NCBI GenBank assembly: GCA_900540475.1
Contig: UQGG01000025.1
Coordinates: 1 to 64,000, forward strand
Length of the DNA stretch: 64,000 nucleotides
Origin: an uncultured Robinsoniella sp.
Lineage (GTDB): Bacteria > Bacillota > Clostridia > Lachnospirales > Lachnospiraceae
Direction: 5' to 3'
A model generated the notes under the pieces. The model was not told where the DNA came from, did not search any database, and worked only from the letters and a program-made list of their open reading frames with translations. Numbering within the stretch: position 1 is the first letter of the stretch; the number at the start of each line of letters is the position of its first letter. This document shows positions 34,945 through 44,748 of this stretch, in pieces. The position numbers and the translations under genes are program-made.

Positions 34945-35891
34945 AAAAATTACTGGGTATTGATATCGGAGGTACGAAATGTGCAGTTCTCGTCGGGGAA
35001 GCCGGTAAGGAACAGATGAAAATCATAGAGAAAGAAGTTTTTGAGACAAAACATTATCCGGGACCTGACTGCGCACTGGAGAAAATAGAAGCACTGATAG
35101 ATAAAATTGCAGGGAATCATTTGCAGGATTACAGTGGTATAGGCATCAGCTGCGGAGGACCTCTTGACACCAGAAAAGGATGCATCCTATCACCGCCGAA
35201 TCTGCCGGGATGGGATCAGGTGGAGATTACAGCGTATCTGAATAACAGATTTGGCTTACCGGTGTATCTGCAGAACGATGCAAATGCCGGGGCATTGGCA
35301 GAATGGAAATACGGCGCGGGGCAGGGGTTATCGGATATGGTTTTTCTGACTTGCGGTACGGGTCTTGGTGCCGGGCTGATATTAAATGGACAATTATATG
35401 CAGGATGCAAGGATCTGGCAGGTGAGGTGGGGCATGTGAGACTGTCGGAATTCGGACCGGTAGGATTTGGAAAGTGCGGTGCGTTTGAGGGTTTTGGAAG
35501 CGGCGGCGGAATTGCCCATCTGGCGGAATTAAAGGTGATAGAGCTTATCCAGAGGGGGAAAAAACATCCGCTGATGAAGCTTGGGATTACGGCAAAAAAT
35601 GTATTTGACCTTGCCAAAGAAGGAGATGAACTGTGCAGGGAGGTCTGCGATACGGCAGGAGAATACCTGGGAAGAGGTATTGCTATTTTAATTGATATCT
35701 TAAATCCCCAGGCAGTCATAGGGGGTAGTATATTTGCCAGAAACTATGATTTGCTTATGCCGTCTGTAACCAGAGCGGTGAAAAGAGAATGTCTCCCGGC
35801 ATCGGCTGAAAGTTGCAAACTTCTTCCTGCAAAGCTGGCTGAATCGATTGGGGATATGGCGGCATTGACTACGGCGTTGGGGACTGGTTAA
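34941..35891 (+). CDS. ROK-family sugar kinase
   Basis: 316 aa. ATP-binding GIDIGGTKC at the N-terminus, catalytic QNDANAGALAEW, phosphate-binding CGTGLGAGLI, then GEVGH. The usual ROK zinc motif CxCGxxGCxE is replaced by GFGKCGAFEGFGSG with only one cysteine, so zinc is probably not bound. The start at 34941 overlaps the activase stop (ATGA) and follows AGAAGGAAG; the frame is open further upstream but that region is activase. Likely phosphorylates the mannose (or a related sugar) released by the mannosidases. Confidence 0.88.
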   Translation: MKKLLGIDIGGTKCAVLVGEAGKEQMKIIEKEVFETKHYPGPDCALEKIEALIDKIAGNHLQDYSGIGISCGGPLDTRKGCILSPPNLPGWDQVEITAYLNNRFGLPVYLQNDANAGALAEWKYGAGQGLSDMVFLTCGTGLGAGLILNGQLYAGCKDLAGEVGHVRLSEFGPVGFGKCGAFEGFGSGGGIAHLAELKVIELIQRGKKHPLMKLGITAKNVFDLAKEGDELCREVCDTAGEYLGRGIAILIDILNPQAVIGGSIFARNYDLLMPSVTRAVKRECLPASAESCKLLPAKLAESIGDMAALTTALGTG

Positions 35892-35929
35892 ATTCGTGAC
35901 AGGAGCAGGCACAAAATAAGGAGGGGCGA

Positions 35930-36571
35930 ATGAAGGAGAGAACAAAAGATATTTTTAATTGCCTTTACACAAATTTTCCGGCGTTAAAAGGATTTGCAGG
36001 AGAAATTGAAACTGCTTTTTCTATTTTATCGGAAAGTTACCGAAGGGGAAATAAGGTGCTGGTCTGCGGAAATGGCGGCAGTGCAGCTGATTCAGAGCAT
36101 ATTGTTGGGGAACTTATGAAGGGATTCCGGCTGAAACGGCCGTTACCAGACAAATTGAAAGAAAAAATGGAACTGGAATTTCAGGGAGAGCACCTGGCGG
36201 ATTATTTACAGGAAGCACTTCCCGCAATTTCATTAACATCCCAATCGGCGTTGATGACCGCTTTTAACAATGATGTGTCCCCGGATACCGTTTTTGCCCA
36301 GCAGGTACTGGGTTACGGGAAACCTGGGGATGTGCTGATAGGAATCACAACTTCCGGAAACTCCCGGAATGTAATAAATGCTGTGAAAGTGGCAAAGGTG
36401 CTTGGTATGAATACCATTGGCGTTACGGGAGCAGGGGGAGGTACGCTGGGAGAACTTTGTGATATAACAATTGCGGTACCGGAAAAGGAAACCTACCGAA
36501 TCCAGGAACTGCATCTTCCGGTATACCATGCGCTTTGTGCGGCAGTGGAAAATGAGCGATTTGGATTGTAG
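35930..36571 (+). CDS. SIS-domain phosphosugar isomerase (GmhA/DiaA-like)
   Basis: 213 aa. Phosphosugar-binding loops VCGNGGSAADSEHIVGEL and TTSGNSRNVINA, plus the helix QELHLPVYHALCAAVE, match the GmhA (sedoheptulose 7-phosphate isomerase) branch. About 45 residues between the loops include a charged insert. In this operon it more likely acts on a hexose- or deoxy-sugar phosphate than in heptose synthesis, since no other heptose genes are present; that is inference. GGAGGGG site. Confidence 0.82.
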   Translation: MKERTKDIFNCLYTNFPALKGFAGEIETAFSILSESYRRGNKVLVCGNGGSAADSEHIVGELMKGFRLKRPLPDKLKEKMELEFQGEHLADYLQEALPAISLTSQSALMTAFNNDVSPDTVFAQQVLGYGKPGDVLIGITTSGNSRNVINAVKVAKVLGMNTIGVTGAGGGTLGELCDITIAVPEKETYRIQELHLPVYHALCAAVENERFGL

Positions 36572-36618
36572 TTTGGTTTACTGCGTAGTTGATGATTATA
36601 ATAATATGGAGGCACATT

Positions 36619-37632
36619 ATGAATGCTAGAGAAAAAGTAATGAGAGTTTTTGATAGAAAAGAAGTACCGAAGGGGGCAATGTGGACCGGGCATCCAAGTG
36701 ATGAAATTATTCCGCTGCTTGCAGATGCCTGGAAGATACAGCCCACCCGGGAAGCTGTTTTTAACTATTTAAATGATGATATCCGCTGGATTGGAGGAGT
36801 AAACTGCTACCATGCTCCGGACGGGAAACCAGCCTTTGATTATTTTTGGAACATGGAGAGAGGGATTTCTTTAAGCTGTCCCGGATGCTTTGCAGAATGT
36901 GAGGAGATTAGTGAGATTGATGCGTACCCCTGGCCCGATGTAAGTAATTTTGATTTTTCAGAGGTGATTGCCCACATGGACCAACATCAGGATAAAATGA
37001 TCCTGGGTGGGATATGGAGTGGATTTTTCCAGGACTTATGTAATTTCTTCGGTATGGAAAACTATTTTGTGAAAATGTATACAGATCCGGAAGTGGTGGA
37101 AGCTGCTACGGAACACATTGTGGATTACTATGTGGCAGCCAACGATAAAATGCTGAAAGAGACGGGGCACCGCTCGGATGTTATGTTTATTGGAAATGAT
37201 TTTGGAACCCAGAGGAATCTCATGATTTCACCGGAACTTTTCCGCAAATTTGTGATGCCGTCTCTGAAGAGGCTGATTGATGTGGGAAAGAAGCATGGAA
37301 AAAAGGTAATGGTACATTCCTGCGGATCCATTTATCAGATTATACCGGATCTGATCGATGCAGGGGTAGATATTCTGCATCCCCTTCAGGCACAGGCATA
37401 TGGCATGAGCGCTATCGAATTACAGCAATATAAAAATGATCTGGCATTTGTGGGCGGAATTGATGCACAGTCTTTTTTTGTAAACGCAACTCCACAGCAG
37501 ATTAAGGATGAGGTGCACCGTGTGAAAGATATTTTGGGTCCCGGTCTGGTGGTCTCTCCCAGCCATGAGGAACTGTTGGGAAATGTTCCGCCTGAAAATG
37601 TTCTGGCAATGGCGGAAGCGGCGAGGGAGTAG
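36619..37632 (+). CDS. Uroporphyrinogen decarboxylase / MtaA-like protein
   Basis: 337 aa with a UroD-type barrel: MVHSCGSIYQIIPDLIDAGVDILHPLQ and LAFVGGIDAQ are the conserved core strands, and PSHEELLGNVPPENVLAMAEA closes the fold. Genuine UroD would sit with heme genes; this class resembles corrinoid/thiol methyltransferases (MtaA/CmuA), often linked to anaerobic catabolic clusters with unclear function. Start at 36619 follows TGGAGG; an earlier frame start is rejected. Its place after a GRE, kinase and isomerase suggests a role in the same pathway. Confidence 0.8.
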   Translation: MNAREKVMRVFDRKEVPKGAMWTGHPSDEIIPLLADAWKIQPTREAVFNYLNDDIRWIGGVNCYHAPDGKPAFDYFWNMERGISLSCPGCFAECEEISEIDAYPWPDVSNFDFSEVIAHMDQHQDKMILGGIWSGFFQDLCNFFGMENYFVKMYTDPEVVEAATEHIVDYYVAANDKMLKETGHRSDVMFIGNDFGTQRNLMISPELFRKFVMPSLKRLIDVGKKHGKKVMVHSCGSIYQIIPDLIDAGVDILHPLQAQAYGMSAIELQQYKNDLAFVGGIDAQSFFVNATPQQIKDEVHRVKDILGPGLVVSPSHEELLGNVPPENVLAMAEAARE

Positions 37633-37642
37633 GCTAAGATAT

Positions 37643-37849
37643 TTATTTATTTTTTTTCAAATAAAATTCTACAAACCCTTTTATGGAAAAATCTTTTACC
37701 TCGCTGACGTCATCGTTTACTGCTTTAAACATACATGCGGGCATTTTGTTTTTAGCTAAGTTATCTTTGATACAAGGGTCGCATCCTTTATCGTGGTTGG
37801 AAGGATGACGGGGGCATTGAGACACGGGACAAGTACAGAAATGTTTCAT
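37643..37849 (-). CDS. DUF6485-like cysteine-rich small protein
   Basis: 68 aa with cysteines at 5, 7, 12, 23, 26 and 39, and the HPSNHDKGCDPCIKDNL core, matching a small clostridial family of unknown function thought to bind metal. AAGGAGGTCC gives a strong ribosome site. Second gene of a two-gene operon with MarR; ends 10 bp from the convergent UroD-like gene. Confidence 0.8.
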   Translation of the reverse strand: MKHFCTCPVSQCPRHPSNHDKGCDPCIKDNLAKNKMPACMFKAVNDDVSEVKDFSIKGFVEFYLKKNK

Positions 37850-37864
37850 AGTAAGAGGACCTCC

Positions 37865-38323
37865 TTAGGGTGTGTCTTTAAATTGTGATAAACTTCGTTC
37901 CATTTCTTTTTCAAACAGGGTGTTGAATAAATCTCTGGTTTCGATTGCCTGAAGAAATTTTTCCGGATCTATATTTCTGCATACGTATTCTTCTATTTTG
38001 AAGAGAGGTGCTAAGGTGCTTTGGGCATACTTATCGCCCTCTTCTGTCAAAACCACAAGTTTTTCACGCTTATCATGCTGACCTGTTTCCAATTGGATAT
38101 AGCCTTGTTTTTGCATGCAGCGGATACAATTATTGACCGTTTGTTTTGGAAGGCCATATAATGCACTGATTGTTTTTTGCGTGACGGGTCCCTTTTCCAG
38201 AAGGGCATACAGGACAGAGAGTTCCGGATAGCTGATACCATGGTCTGCGGACCATTTCACATATAATGCGGTACCCTGAGCCCAGACGGAGTAAAAATCA
38301 CAGGCGAATTTTCTTTGATTCAT
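37865..38323 (-). CDS. MarR-family transcriptional regulator
   Basis: 152 aa. Winged helix about 35-105 (VTQKTISALYGLPKQTVNNCIRCMQKQGYIQLE with wing DKREKLVVLTEEG). It precedes the DUF6485 gene by 15 bp. A TAATAGT-N10-ACTATTA repeat lies about 60 bp upstream and is a plausible operator. The effector is unknown. Confidence 0.9.
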   Translation of the reverse strand: MNQRKFACDFYSVWAQGTALYVKWSADHGISYPELSVLYALLEKGPVTQKTISALYGLPKQTVNNCIRCMQKQGYIQLETGQHDKREKLVVLTEEGDKYAQSTLAPLFKIEEYVCRNIDPEKFLQAIETRDLFNTLFEKEMERSLSQFKDTP

Positions 38324-38385
38324 AAATGGTGGATTCCTTTCTGGGGATAAGTAAATTTGGTTGGTATGTTAATGAGTAAATAAAA

Positions 38386-38409
38386 TAATAGTATTATTTA
38401 GGACTATTA
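38386..38409 (-). promoter_or_regulatory. Candidate MarR operator
   Basis: Perfect inverted repeat TAATAGT-N10-ACTATTA in the AT-rich leader upstream of the MarR gene. The rest of 38324-38676 holds only this and a terminator. Confidence 0.5.
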
Positions 38410-38529
38410 TAATATATAACAAGACTAATGTAAAGAGTTGTTTTTGCAATTTGTCTTCAATTAGCCTGAAGATTAACTGGAAATTACTAAAAAATGAACA
38501 GAAAAAGAGTAAAGCTTACAGAAGTAAAA

Positions 38530-38574
38530 GCATGCTGAAATCTCCATTCCAGGAAGATTTCAGCACGCTTTTTC
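38530..38574. terminator. Bidirectional terminator
   Basis: GCATGCTGAAATC (38530-38541 region) pairs with GATTTCAGCACGC (to 38568) with one mismatch, with T-runs on both strands. It would end the second kinase/regulator transcript (minus strand). Confidence 0.7.
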
Positions 38575-38676
38575 TATTTTCAGGAGCGTATATAAGTTTG
38601 ATACAAAAAGCGTTTCAAACTTTCTATTGGTGCAATACCGCAGACTTGTCTGAGGTATGCAGGGGTATAACAATGG

Positions 38677-40284
38677 CTATCTGACATCATCATTTTTCAA
38701 AGCATTCTGATATTCCATAGGTGTCAGACCCGTATAACGTTTAAAGGTTTTCGTAAAATAATAGGCATTATTAAAGCCCAGCCGATAAGAAATCTCGTAT
38801 ATTAGATATTTCCTTTCTTTAATCAATTTGCAGGCGTATTCCATCTTACATTTATTGACGTAATCAATAAAACTCTCTCCGTATCTTTTTTTGAAAATGG
38901 AAGACAGATAGGCTGGAGAGATATTCACATAATCGGCAGCATCGGATAGGCTGATACGCTCCTCAATATGATCTTCTACGAATTGTTTGGCGGATTCCAC
39001 AAAACTGCACCGATCAGCATTTGCCTGTTCTATTGCGGAAACGGTACATTGGTTCAGATGTTCAAGCCAGCCCAAAATCTGAGAACGTGTATGCATATGT
39101 TCTATTTGGACAAGCATATTTTCTGACTGAGAAAAATAAGAGCTTAGCCTGGAATCAGGAATACTGTCATGGAATATCTCAGCCACTGTTGTATACAGTT
39201 CACTGCATAGCCAGATCGCATTGCTGCGTTCATGATTAATATTCTGAATACGGGAAGCCGCTTTATCCAGCAGGGATTTGCATCTTACAGCATTCTTCTC
39301 ACGCAGAGCTTCCAGTAAATGCGTGGATATACCGGTTAGCCCAAGAGACATGTAGGTAATGGGTGTAATATTGCTGCCCAATAAAAATGGCTGTCCGGTG
39401 TTGTAAAAATGGTCTACCATGTCAAACAGCTGTGCGCGGCAGTCTGCCATAGCCTTTAAGCCATGAAAACATTCTGCTGCCATCATGCAAATAGAAACCT
39501 GGGTGATTTTAGCTGAGGAAGAGCATAGTTTTTGATAAAACTGTTCCATTAATTGTTTAAATGCCCCTGGTTCCCCGGGAGACGAACAGAGTAATACAAG
39601 ACTGTCACAGGAATGATCCGGCTCAAATAAGGAAAAGGATGAAAAATGCTTTTGTGCCATTGCATTGACCAGGTCTTTTTCCCAGGTAAATAATTCACTA
39701 TGGTCCTCAGTATGATCCTGTAAGCTATAATCCATGATCAGATAAATAGCAGTATAAGAATCCAAATCAAAATGTTGTCCATTATCACTCAGGGGAGCAT
39801 TACTGAGTGCCTGGGGCGTGGGTCTTAAAAAAATCTCTTTCCATAACAGTTCGTGGATTACTTTACCCTGGTTTTTTAAATAGTCTGCATTGTTTAAAAG
39901 ATTTCGGTTATCCCATTCTTTTTTCGCGTTAGCAAGGGAATGTTCCAGTACTTCCGGCTCCAATTGGCTTTTTACCAAATAGTCTACGGCACGATAATGC
40001 AGAGCATTTTTGACCAGGTCAAAGTCCTGCAGATTTGTTAACATTACAAAGACAATAGAAGGATAATCTCCGGATATTATTTGAAGGAGGTCAATACCGG
40101 ACATAGCGGGCATATTGATATCACAAAAAACAATATTTGGTTCTAACGCGCGAATTTTATCACAAGCCTCCTGACCGTTACGGGCGGTATCTATGATCTT
40201 ACAGTCGTTTTCTTCCCAGTTTAAAAGGGATTTAATTCCAGACAGGATAAGTGGTTCATCATCTACTAAGAGTACACTGTACAT
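38677..40284 (-). CDS. AraC-type response regulator (YesN-like)
   Basis: 535 aa. Receiver domain with D8/D9 and phospho-acceptor D55 (FCDINMPAMSG); the lysine is K105-like in DYLVKSQL. A long linker and a C-terminal AraC domain (about 435-530, ending FTKTFKRYTGLTPMEYQN) follow. It is encoded 35 bp after its cognate kinase and should control the divergent importer/GH88 operon. Paralogous to the regulator at 19.1 kb. Confidence 0.93.
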   Translation of the reverse strand: MYSVLLVDDEPLILSGIKSLLNWEENDCKIIDTARNGQEACDKIRALEPNIVFCDINMPAMSGIDLLQIISGDYPSIVFVMLTNLQDFDLVKNALHYRAVDYLVKSQLEPEVLEHSLANAKKEWDNRNLLNNADYLKNQGKVIHELLWKEIFLRPTPQALSNAPLSDNGQHFDLDSYTAIYLIMDYSLQDHTEDHSELFTWEKDLVNAMAQKHFSSFSLFEPDHSCDSLVLLCSSPGEPGAFKQLMEQFYQKLCSSSAKITQVSICMMAAECFHGLKAMADCRAQLFDMVDHFYNTGQPFLLGSNITPITYMSLGLTGISTHLLEALREKNAVRCKSLLDKAASRIQNINHERSNAIWLCSELYTTVAEIFHDSIPDSRLSSYFSQSENMLVQIEHMHTRSQILGWLEHLNQCTVSAIEQANADRCSFVESAKQFVEDHIEERISLSDAADYVNISPAYLSSIFKKRYGESFIDYVNKCKMEYACKLIKERKYLIYEISYRLGFNNAYYFTKTFKRYTGLTPMEYQNALKNDDVR

Positions 40285-40319
40285 ACAAATTCACCTTCTT
40301 TACGTATTTTATGCTTGAA

Positions 40320-42065
40320 TTAATCTTCTAAGGGGATTTTAATCGTTACCTTTGTATAATGTCCGGGTTCACTTTCGTAGTGGAGACCGCAATCGTTTCC
40401 ATAGATCAGCTGAAGCCGTTTGTTGACATTATAGATACCAATACTATTTAGAGAAGCCTTATTTTTTACCGGATTTGGTGTATCTAATAAAGTTTTCAGC
40501 TTGTCAGGAGGAATGCCCATTCCATCGTCTTCAATTTCAATATATAAGAAACCATCCTGGGTATATCCTTTTAAAATGATCGTTCCACAGATCCCTTTGG
40601 GTTCAATTCCATGAAATATGGCATTTTCGATTAACGGCTGCAGCGTAAATTTTAAAATTCGGTGATGATATAAGTCCTGGGGAATCATATCTTTCATCTC
40701 AAATGCATCCATATAGCGAATTGCCTGGATAGAAATATAATCATTTAGCAGGGATAATTCTTCTTGCAAGAGAATGTGATCTTCGGTTCCTTTGGCCAGA
40801 TTTTTTAATAAATTGCTTAAGCTGCGGGTCATTTGCTGAATGCCGGTATTCTTTTGTATGACTGCCATCCAATAAATGGAATCCAGTGTATTATATAAAA
40901 AGTGGGGATTAACCTGGCTTTGCAGCAGGGCAATTTCAATATTTTTTTGCTGCTTGTACATCTCCTGGGTATTGCGCAATAGATTGATAAAGCTGCTGGA
41001 CATTTCATTTACCGTGTGTCCAATGGCGCCTATTTCATCATGTGGTCGTTCGATTTCGGCGTCAAATGAAAAATCTCCCTGAGTGATTTTGCATAGCCGC
41101 TGATTCAGCCGCTGAATAGGCAGAGAGAGGATGTACGAGGAAAGGAATGCAAGCACTGCGCCAACCAATAGTGCCATCAATAATACCAGGACAATAATAT
41201 AGATTAGATGGCTCCTGTCATTTCCCATTACCGGAAAAGGGGTACAGCTGTACAACGTCATTCCGATTCCAGGAAATTTATTACCGGAAAACTCGTATGA
41301 ATTTTCACCGAATTTATGGATGCCATTTCCGATGGAGGATAGAGAGATATCAGCAGGTAAAATATTTGGACGCTGTGTCAGCGACTTGCCTTCATCATCA
41401 ATCAGAAACAGATTATTTACCTGTGCATAAGGCGTTAGCAGGTCAGAAAACAAGCTAAGGCCTATTTCGATATAGATATATCCGTATACGGACTGATTAC
41501 TTTTCCCGTAGACCGGGCAGAGCAAGGTGAGAGCCGTCCTGTTGTGTTTGGTTATGGAAGTATCCAGACGAATGGTATAAGGGCTTAACTGATCCGGTTT
41601 CAAATTGCGTATGCCGGCTATTTTCGTATTAATCAACTCATCATAATCGTTTGGAGAACCGAATTCACGGGCGCTGATCGATTGTACAATGGTACCGTCT
41701 GTGTTAAAAGCAATCAGCTTGTCCACATAAGCATAGGCGATAAAACTATCCAAATAGGCGTTCAGCTGCTTTTGGGCATTAATAGAATGTACTTTCGAAC
41801 GACTGTTATCAGGGGAGGAGGTATTCAGAGCACGGATTATGGAAGTATCGTTGGCGCAGCGCATACCTAACTCGATGGAATTATCCAGATAGGAATTTAT
41901 CTGCTCAGAAACGGTATTTAAATAAATCTCATCAATATGACGAGACTTTTCATAGATCAGATTATTAATATATTGGAATAGATACATTGTTCCTAAAAGA
42001 CTTACCAGCATAACACATAAAACGGTAGATATAAAAATTTTGAATTGTATTTTGTAAATTTTCAT
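40320..42065 (-). CDS. YesM-like sensor histidine kinase
   Basis: 581 aa: membrane helix about 9-30, extracellular Cache-type sensor to about 285, second helix about 290-312, HAMP, then VNPHFLYNTLDS (phospho-acceptor H388) and an HATPase domain (LIENAIFHGIEPKG; DDGMGIPPDKL; SIGIYNVNKRL). GGAGG site. Divergent from the binding-protein gene at 42326. Probably senses the oligosaccharide imported by that system. Confidence 0.93.
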   Translation of the reverse strand: MKIYKIQFKIFISTVLCVMLVSLLGTMYLFQYINNLIYEKSRHIDEIYLNTVSEQINSYLDNSIELGMRCANDTSIIRALNTSSPDNSRSKVHSINAQKQLNAYLDSFIAYAYVDKLIAFNTDGTIVQSISAREFGSPNDYDELINTKIAGIRNLKPDQLSPYTIRLDTSITKHNRTALTLLCPVYGKSNQSVYGYIYIEIGLSLFSDLLTPYAQVNNLFLIDDEGKSLTQRPNILPADISLSSIGNGIHKFGENSYEFSGNKFPGIGMTLYSCTPFPVMGNDRSHLIYIIVLVLLMALLVGAVLAFLSSYILSLPIQRLNQRLCKITQGDFSFDAEIERPHDEIGAIGHTVNEMSSSFINLLRNTQEMYKQQKNIEIALLQSQVNPHFLYNTLDSIYWMAVIQKNTGIQQMTRSLSNLLKNLAKGTEDHILLQEELSLLNDYISIQAIRYMDAFEMKDMIPQDLYHHRILKFTLQPLIENAIFHGIEPKGICGTIILKGYTQDGFLYIEIEDDGMGIPPDKLKTLLDTPNPVKNKASLNSIGIYNVNKRLQLIYGNDCGLHYESEPGHYTKVTIKIPLED

Positions 42066-42097
42066 AAAGCCTCCGTAGAAACATACGTTTATTTTTT

Positions 42098-42136
42098 TAT
42101 AATTCGAATTATATCATAAAAGATTATCCGTTTCAA
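42098..42136 (-). promoter_or_regulatory. Kinase promoter with a 16-bp palindrome
   Basis: Minus strand TTGAAA (42136-42131), 17-bp spacer ending in TGA, TATAAT (42113-42108). TATAATTCGAATTATA (42098-42113) is a perfect palindrome that includes the -10 box and may be an operator. Confidence 0.65.
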
Positions 42137-42235
42137 TTCGTGAAAGAAATTCGAAAAAAAGTATTAGATCGTAAAAAAGTAATAGAAGAAAATCACAAAA
42201 TGTAAAATAGTATTAGAACTAAAAAATATGCTGAG

Positions 42236-42265
42236 TTTACTTTTGGTTATGCAAATTGATATAAT
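42236..42265 (+). promoter_or_regulatory. Promoter of the second importer operon
   Basis: TTTACT (42236-42241), 18-bp spacer ending in TGA, TATAAT (42260-42265). The weak -35 with extended -10 fits an activator-dependent promoter. Confidence 0.55.
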
Positions 42266-42325
42266 AACGACAGAAAGAAAAGCCAACAGAAAAAGTAAGA
42301 AATACATGAAAAGGAGAAGGAAAGT

Positions 42326-43729
42326 ATGAAACGATTAGCAGCAATAATTATGGGGATTAGTATTTGCGGGACATTATTAAGCGGATGCGGAGGGACAGAG
42401 ACTTCTAAGGAGACAGCCAGCAAAGCGGCTTCGGAAGGAACGGAAGCGGCAGGAGATAGTGCGGGAGGTAATGCGGAAGGTAATATGGATGGTAATTCAG
42501 GAGAAACAGCAGGAGATACGTCAGGAGAAACCCCGGGAGAAGCAGCAGGTTCCGGTGAGGTGACAAGTATTAAGATGGCAACATGGGATTATACCTCTAA
42601 TGACAGTACTTCCAATGCGATTGCGGCATTTGAAGCAAAACATCCCGATATTAAGGTAGAAGTTATTGATATTCCGTCTACTGACTATAATACAAAATTA
42701 AATGTAATGTTAAATGGAGGAAGCGAATTAGATGCGTACTTCATTAAAGATGCTCCGAATACTTATGACTTGTACAAAAAGGGCCAAATGCTTGATTTGA
42801 CGGACAGAATCGCAAAAGATAATGTGGACATGACTGGATTTAACGGTACAGACCAGCCTTTTAATATTGAAGGAAAACAATACGCGATGCCGGTACGTAC
42901 CGACTATTATGTATTGTATTACAATAAGGATTTATTTGATGCGGCAGGGGTTGCGTATCCGACGAATGATATGACCTGGGCAGAATTTGAAAAGACAGCC
43001 AGAGAAGTGGCAAGTGAGGATGTGTACGGCGCTTATATCCACACATGGCAGACTCAGGTACAAAATTTAGGGATTCAGGACGGGGAGCATGATACACTTG
43101 ACTACAGTACCGGCTATGATTTCTTCAAACCTTACTATGAAATGGCAGTCGGTATGCAGGATGATGGAATTATACAGGACTTTGGTTCCCTGCAGAGCGC
43201 TAATATCCATTATTCCAGTGCTTTCCAGGCAGGTAATGTGGCGATGATGCCAATGGGAACATGGTATGTCACTACCTTAACAGCCGCAATTAAAGCAGGA
43301 GACACAGAGGTGACAAATTGGGGAGTAGCGACAATGCCTCATCCGGAAAATGTAGAAGCAGGATATACCGTTGGAGCAAGTACGCCGCTGGTTATCAATC
43401 CTACCTCCAAGAAGCAGGATGCTGCCTGGGAATTTGTTAACTTTTTAAGCAGTGATGAATGTGCTGGTGAATATGCAAAAGTCGGCGCTGTTCCGGCTCG
43501 GCTTAATGACAGCGTTTTAACGGAAATTGCATCTTTGGATGGAATGCCGGAAGGTCTTGCAGAAGCATTCAAGGTTAAGAATATTGCAGCAGACAGGCCG
43601 ATTGGGGAAAACGTAACGGAAGTAGATTCTGTGCTGACAGAGGTGCATGGCCTGATTATGTTAGGAGAAGTAAGTATTGATGAAGGTTTGGCTGAAATGG
43701 CTGAACGGAGTGCAGAAATCCAGAAATGA
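42326..43729 (+). CDS. Sugar ABC transporter substrate-binding lipoprotein (CUT1)
   Basis: 467 aa. Lipobox LSGC with C21, then an unusually long Gly/Glu/Ala tether (about 22-75, with repeats of GETAGDTSGE type), then a family 1 binding fold (IKMATWDYTSNDSTSNAIAAFEAKHPDIKVEVID; YAMPVRTDYYVLYYNKDLFDAAG). Judged from neighbours it binds an uronic-acid-containing oligosaccharide. AGGAGAAGG site. Confidence 0.92.
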   Translation: MKRLAAIIMGISICGTLLSGCGGTETSKETASKAASEGTEAAGDSAGGNAEGNMDGNSGETAGDTSGETPGEAAGSGEVTSIKMATWDYTSNDSTSNAIAAFEAKHPDIKVEVIDIPSTDYNTKLNVMLNGGSELDAYFIKDAPNTYDLYKKGQMLDLTDRIAKDNVDMTGFNGTDQPFNIEGKQYAMPVRTDYYVLYYNKDLFDAAGVAYPTNDMTWAEFEKTAREVASEDVYGAYIHTWQTQVQNLGIQDGEHDTLDYSTGYDFFKPYYEMAVGMQDDGIIQDFGSLQSANIHYSSAFQAGNVAMMPMGTWYVTTLTAAIKAGDTEVTNWGVATMPHPENVEAGYTVGASTPLVINPTSKKQDAAWEFVNFLSSDECAGEYAKVGAVPARLNDSVLTEIASLDGMPEGLAEAFKVKNIAADRPIGENVTEVDSVLTEVHGLIMLGEVSIDEGLAEMAERSAEIQK

Positions 43730-43810
43730 GCGTAGTTGATTCAGACAGATGATAATATTACGGAATGGTATGAAAGTGCCTGCACCGTTGTTTTAAGGAG
43801 GAATTGAGGT

Positions 43811-44734
43811 TTGAGTATTAAGAGAGAAAAGGATAAGAGCCGTAGAAAAATGTCTCTGGGAACACGGAATACCCTGATTGGTATGTCTTTTATTCTACCG
43901 AACTTTATTGGTTTTGCAGTTTTTGTATTAATCCCGGTAGTATTTTCATTTGTTCTCAGTTTTATGGAGTGGGATGGGTTTACAGAAATGAAATTTGCAG
44001 GTTTCGATAACTTTTTTGCTATTTTCGGTGACCGGGTGTTCAAAGCATCCCTGACACAGACGCTGCAATACAGCTTTTTTACAGTAATACTCAGTATGGC
44101 AGCAGCGTTAGGACTTGCTATTTTAGTAAATCAGAAATTAAAGGGAACTACCTTTTTCAGGAGTGCTATATTTTTCCCTTATGTGGCTTCTGTTGTAGCG
44201 ATCGGAGCAGTATGGAAAGCTATGTTTATGAAAGACGGAGGTCCTGTAAACGTGGCGCTGGAAGCAATCGGTTTTGCAGAACAGCATCTTCCGGGATGGT
44301 TTTCTTCAACGGACTGGGCTTTGACAGGAGTTATTATCGTTAGTATCTGGCGAAATATGGGATATTTTATGATTATTTATCTGGCTGCGCTTCAGGGCAT
44401 TCCTTCCTCAGTATATGAAGCGGCGAAGATTGACGGAGCATCTAAGTGGCAGATCTTTAAAGGAATTACATTTCCAATGCTGACACCAAATCATTTCTTT
44501 GTATTTATGATGCTTACGATTAACAGCTTCAAGACGTTTGACTTGATTTTTGTACTTACTGAGGGGGGACCGGGAACTGCGACTACCTTGCTTAGTACAT
44601 ATATTTATGACCAGTCTTTCTCTTATATGCGATTTGGAATGGCCAGTGCTGCATCTATGATTCTGTTTCTCATAGTCGGAACGATTACGGTAGTGATGTT
44701 CCGGATGGAGAAAAAGTTTTCTGATTATATGTAA
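43811..44734 (+). CDS. Sugar ABC transporter permease, MalF type
   Basis: 307 aa, six helices, EAA loop EAAKIDGASKWQIFKGITFP (about 213-232). The start is TTG at 43811, nine bases after AAGGAGG. Channel subunit paired with the next gene product; 14 bp separates them. No ATPase gene is present in the cluster. Confidence 0.92.
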   Translation: MSIKREKDKSRRKMSLGTRNTLIGMSFILPNFIGFAVFVLIPVVFSFVLSFMEWDGFTEMKFAGFDNFFAIFGDRVFKASLTQTLQYSFFTVILSMAAALGLAILVNQKLKGTTFFRSAIFFPYVASVVAIGAVWKAMFMKDGGPVNVALEAIGFAEQHLPGWFSSTDWALTGVIIVSIWRNMGYFMIIYLAALQGIPSSVYEAAKIDGASKWQIFKGITFPMLTPNHFFVFMMLTINSFKTFDLIFVLTEGGPGTATTLLSTYIYDQSFSYMRFGMASAASMILFLIVGTITVVMFRMEKKFSDYM

Positions 44735-44748
44735 AGGAGTAAGAGAAA

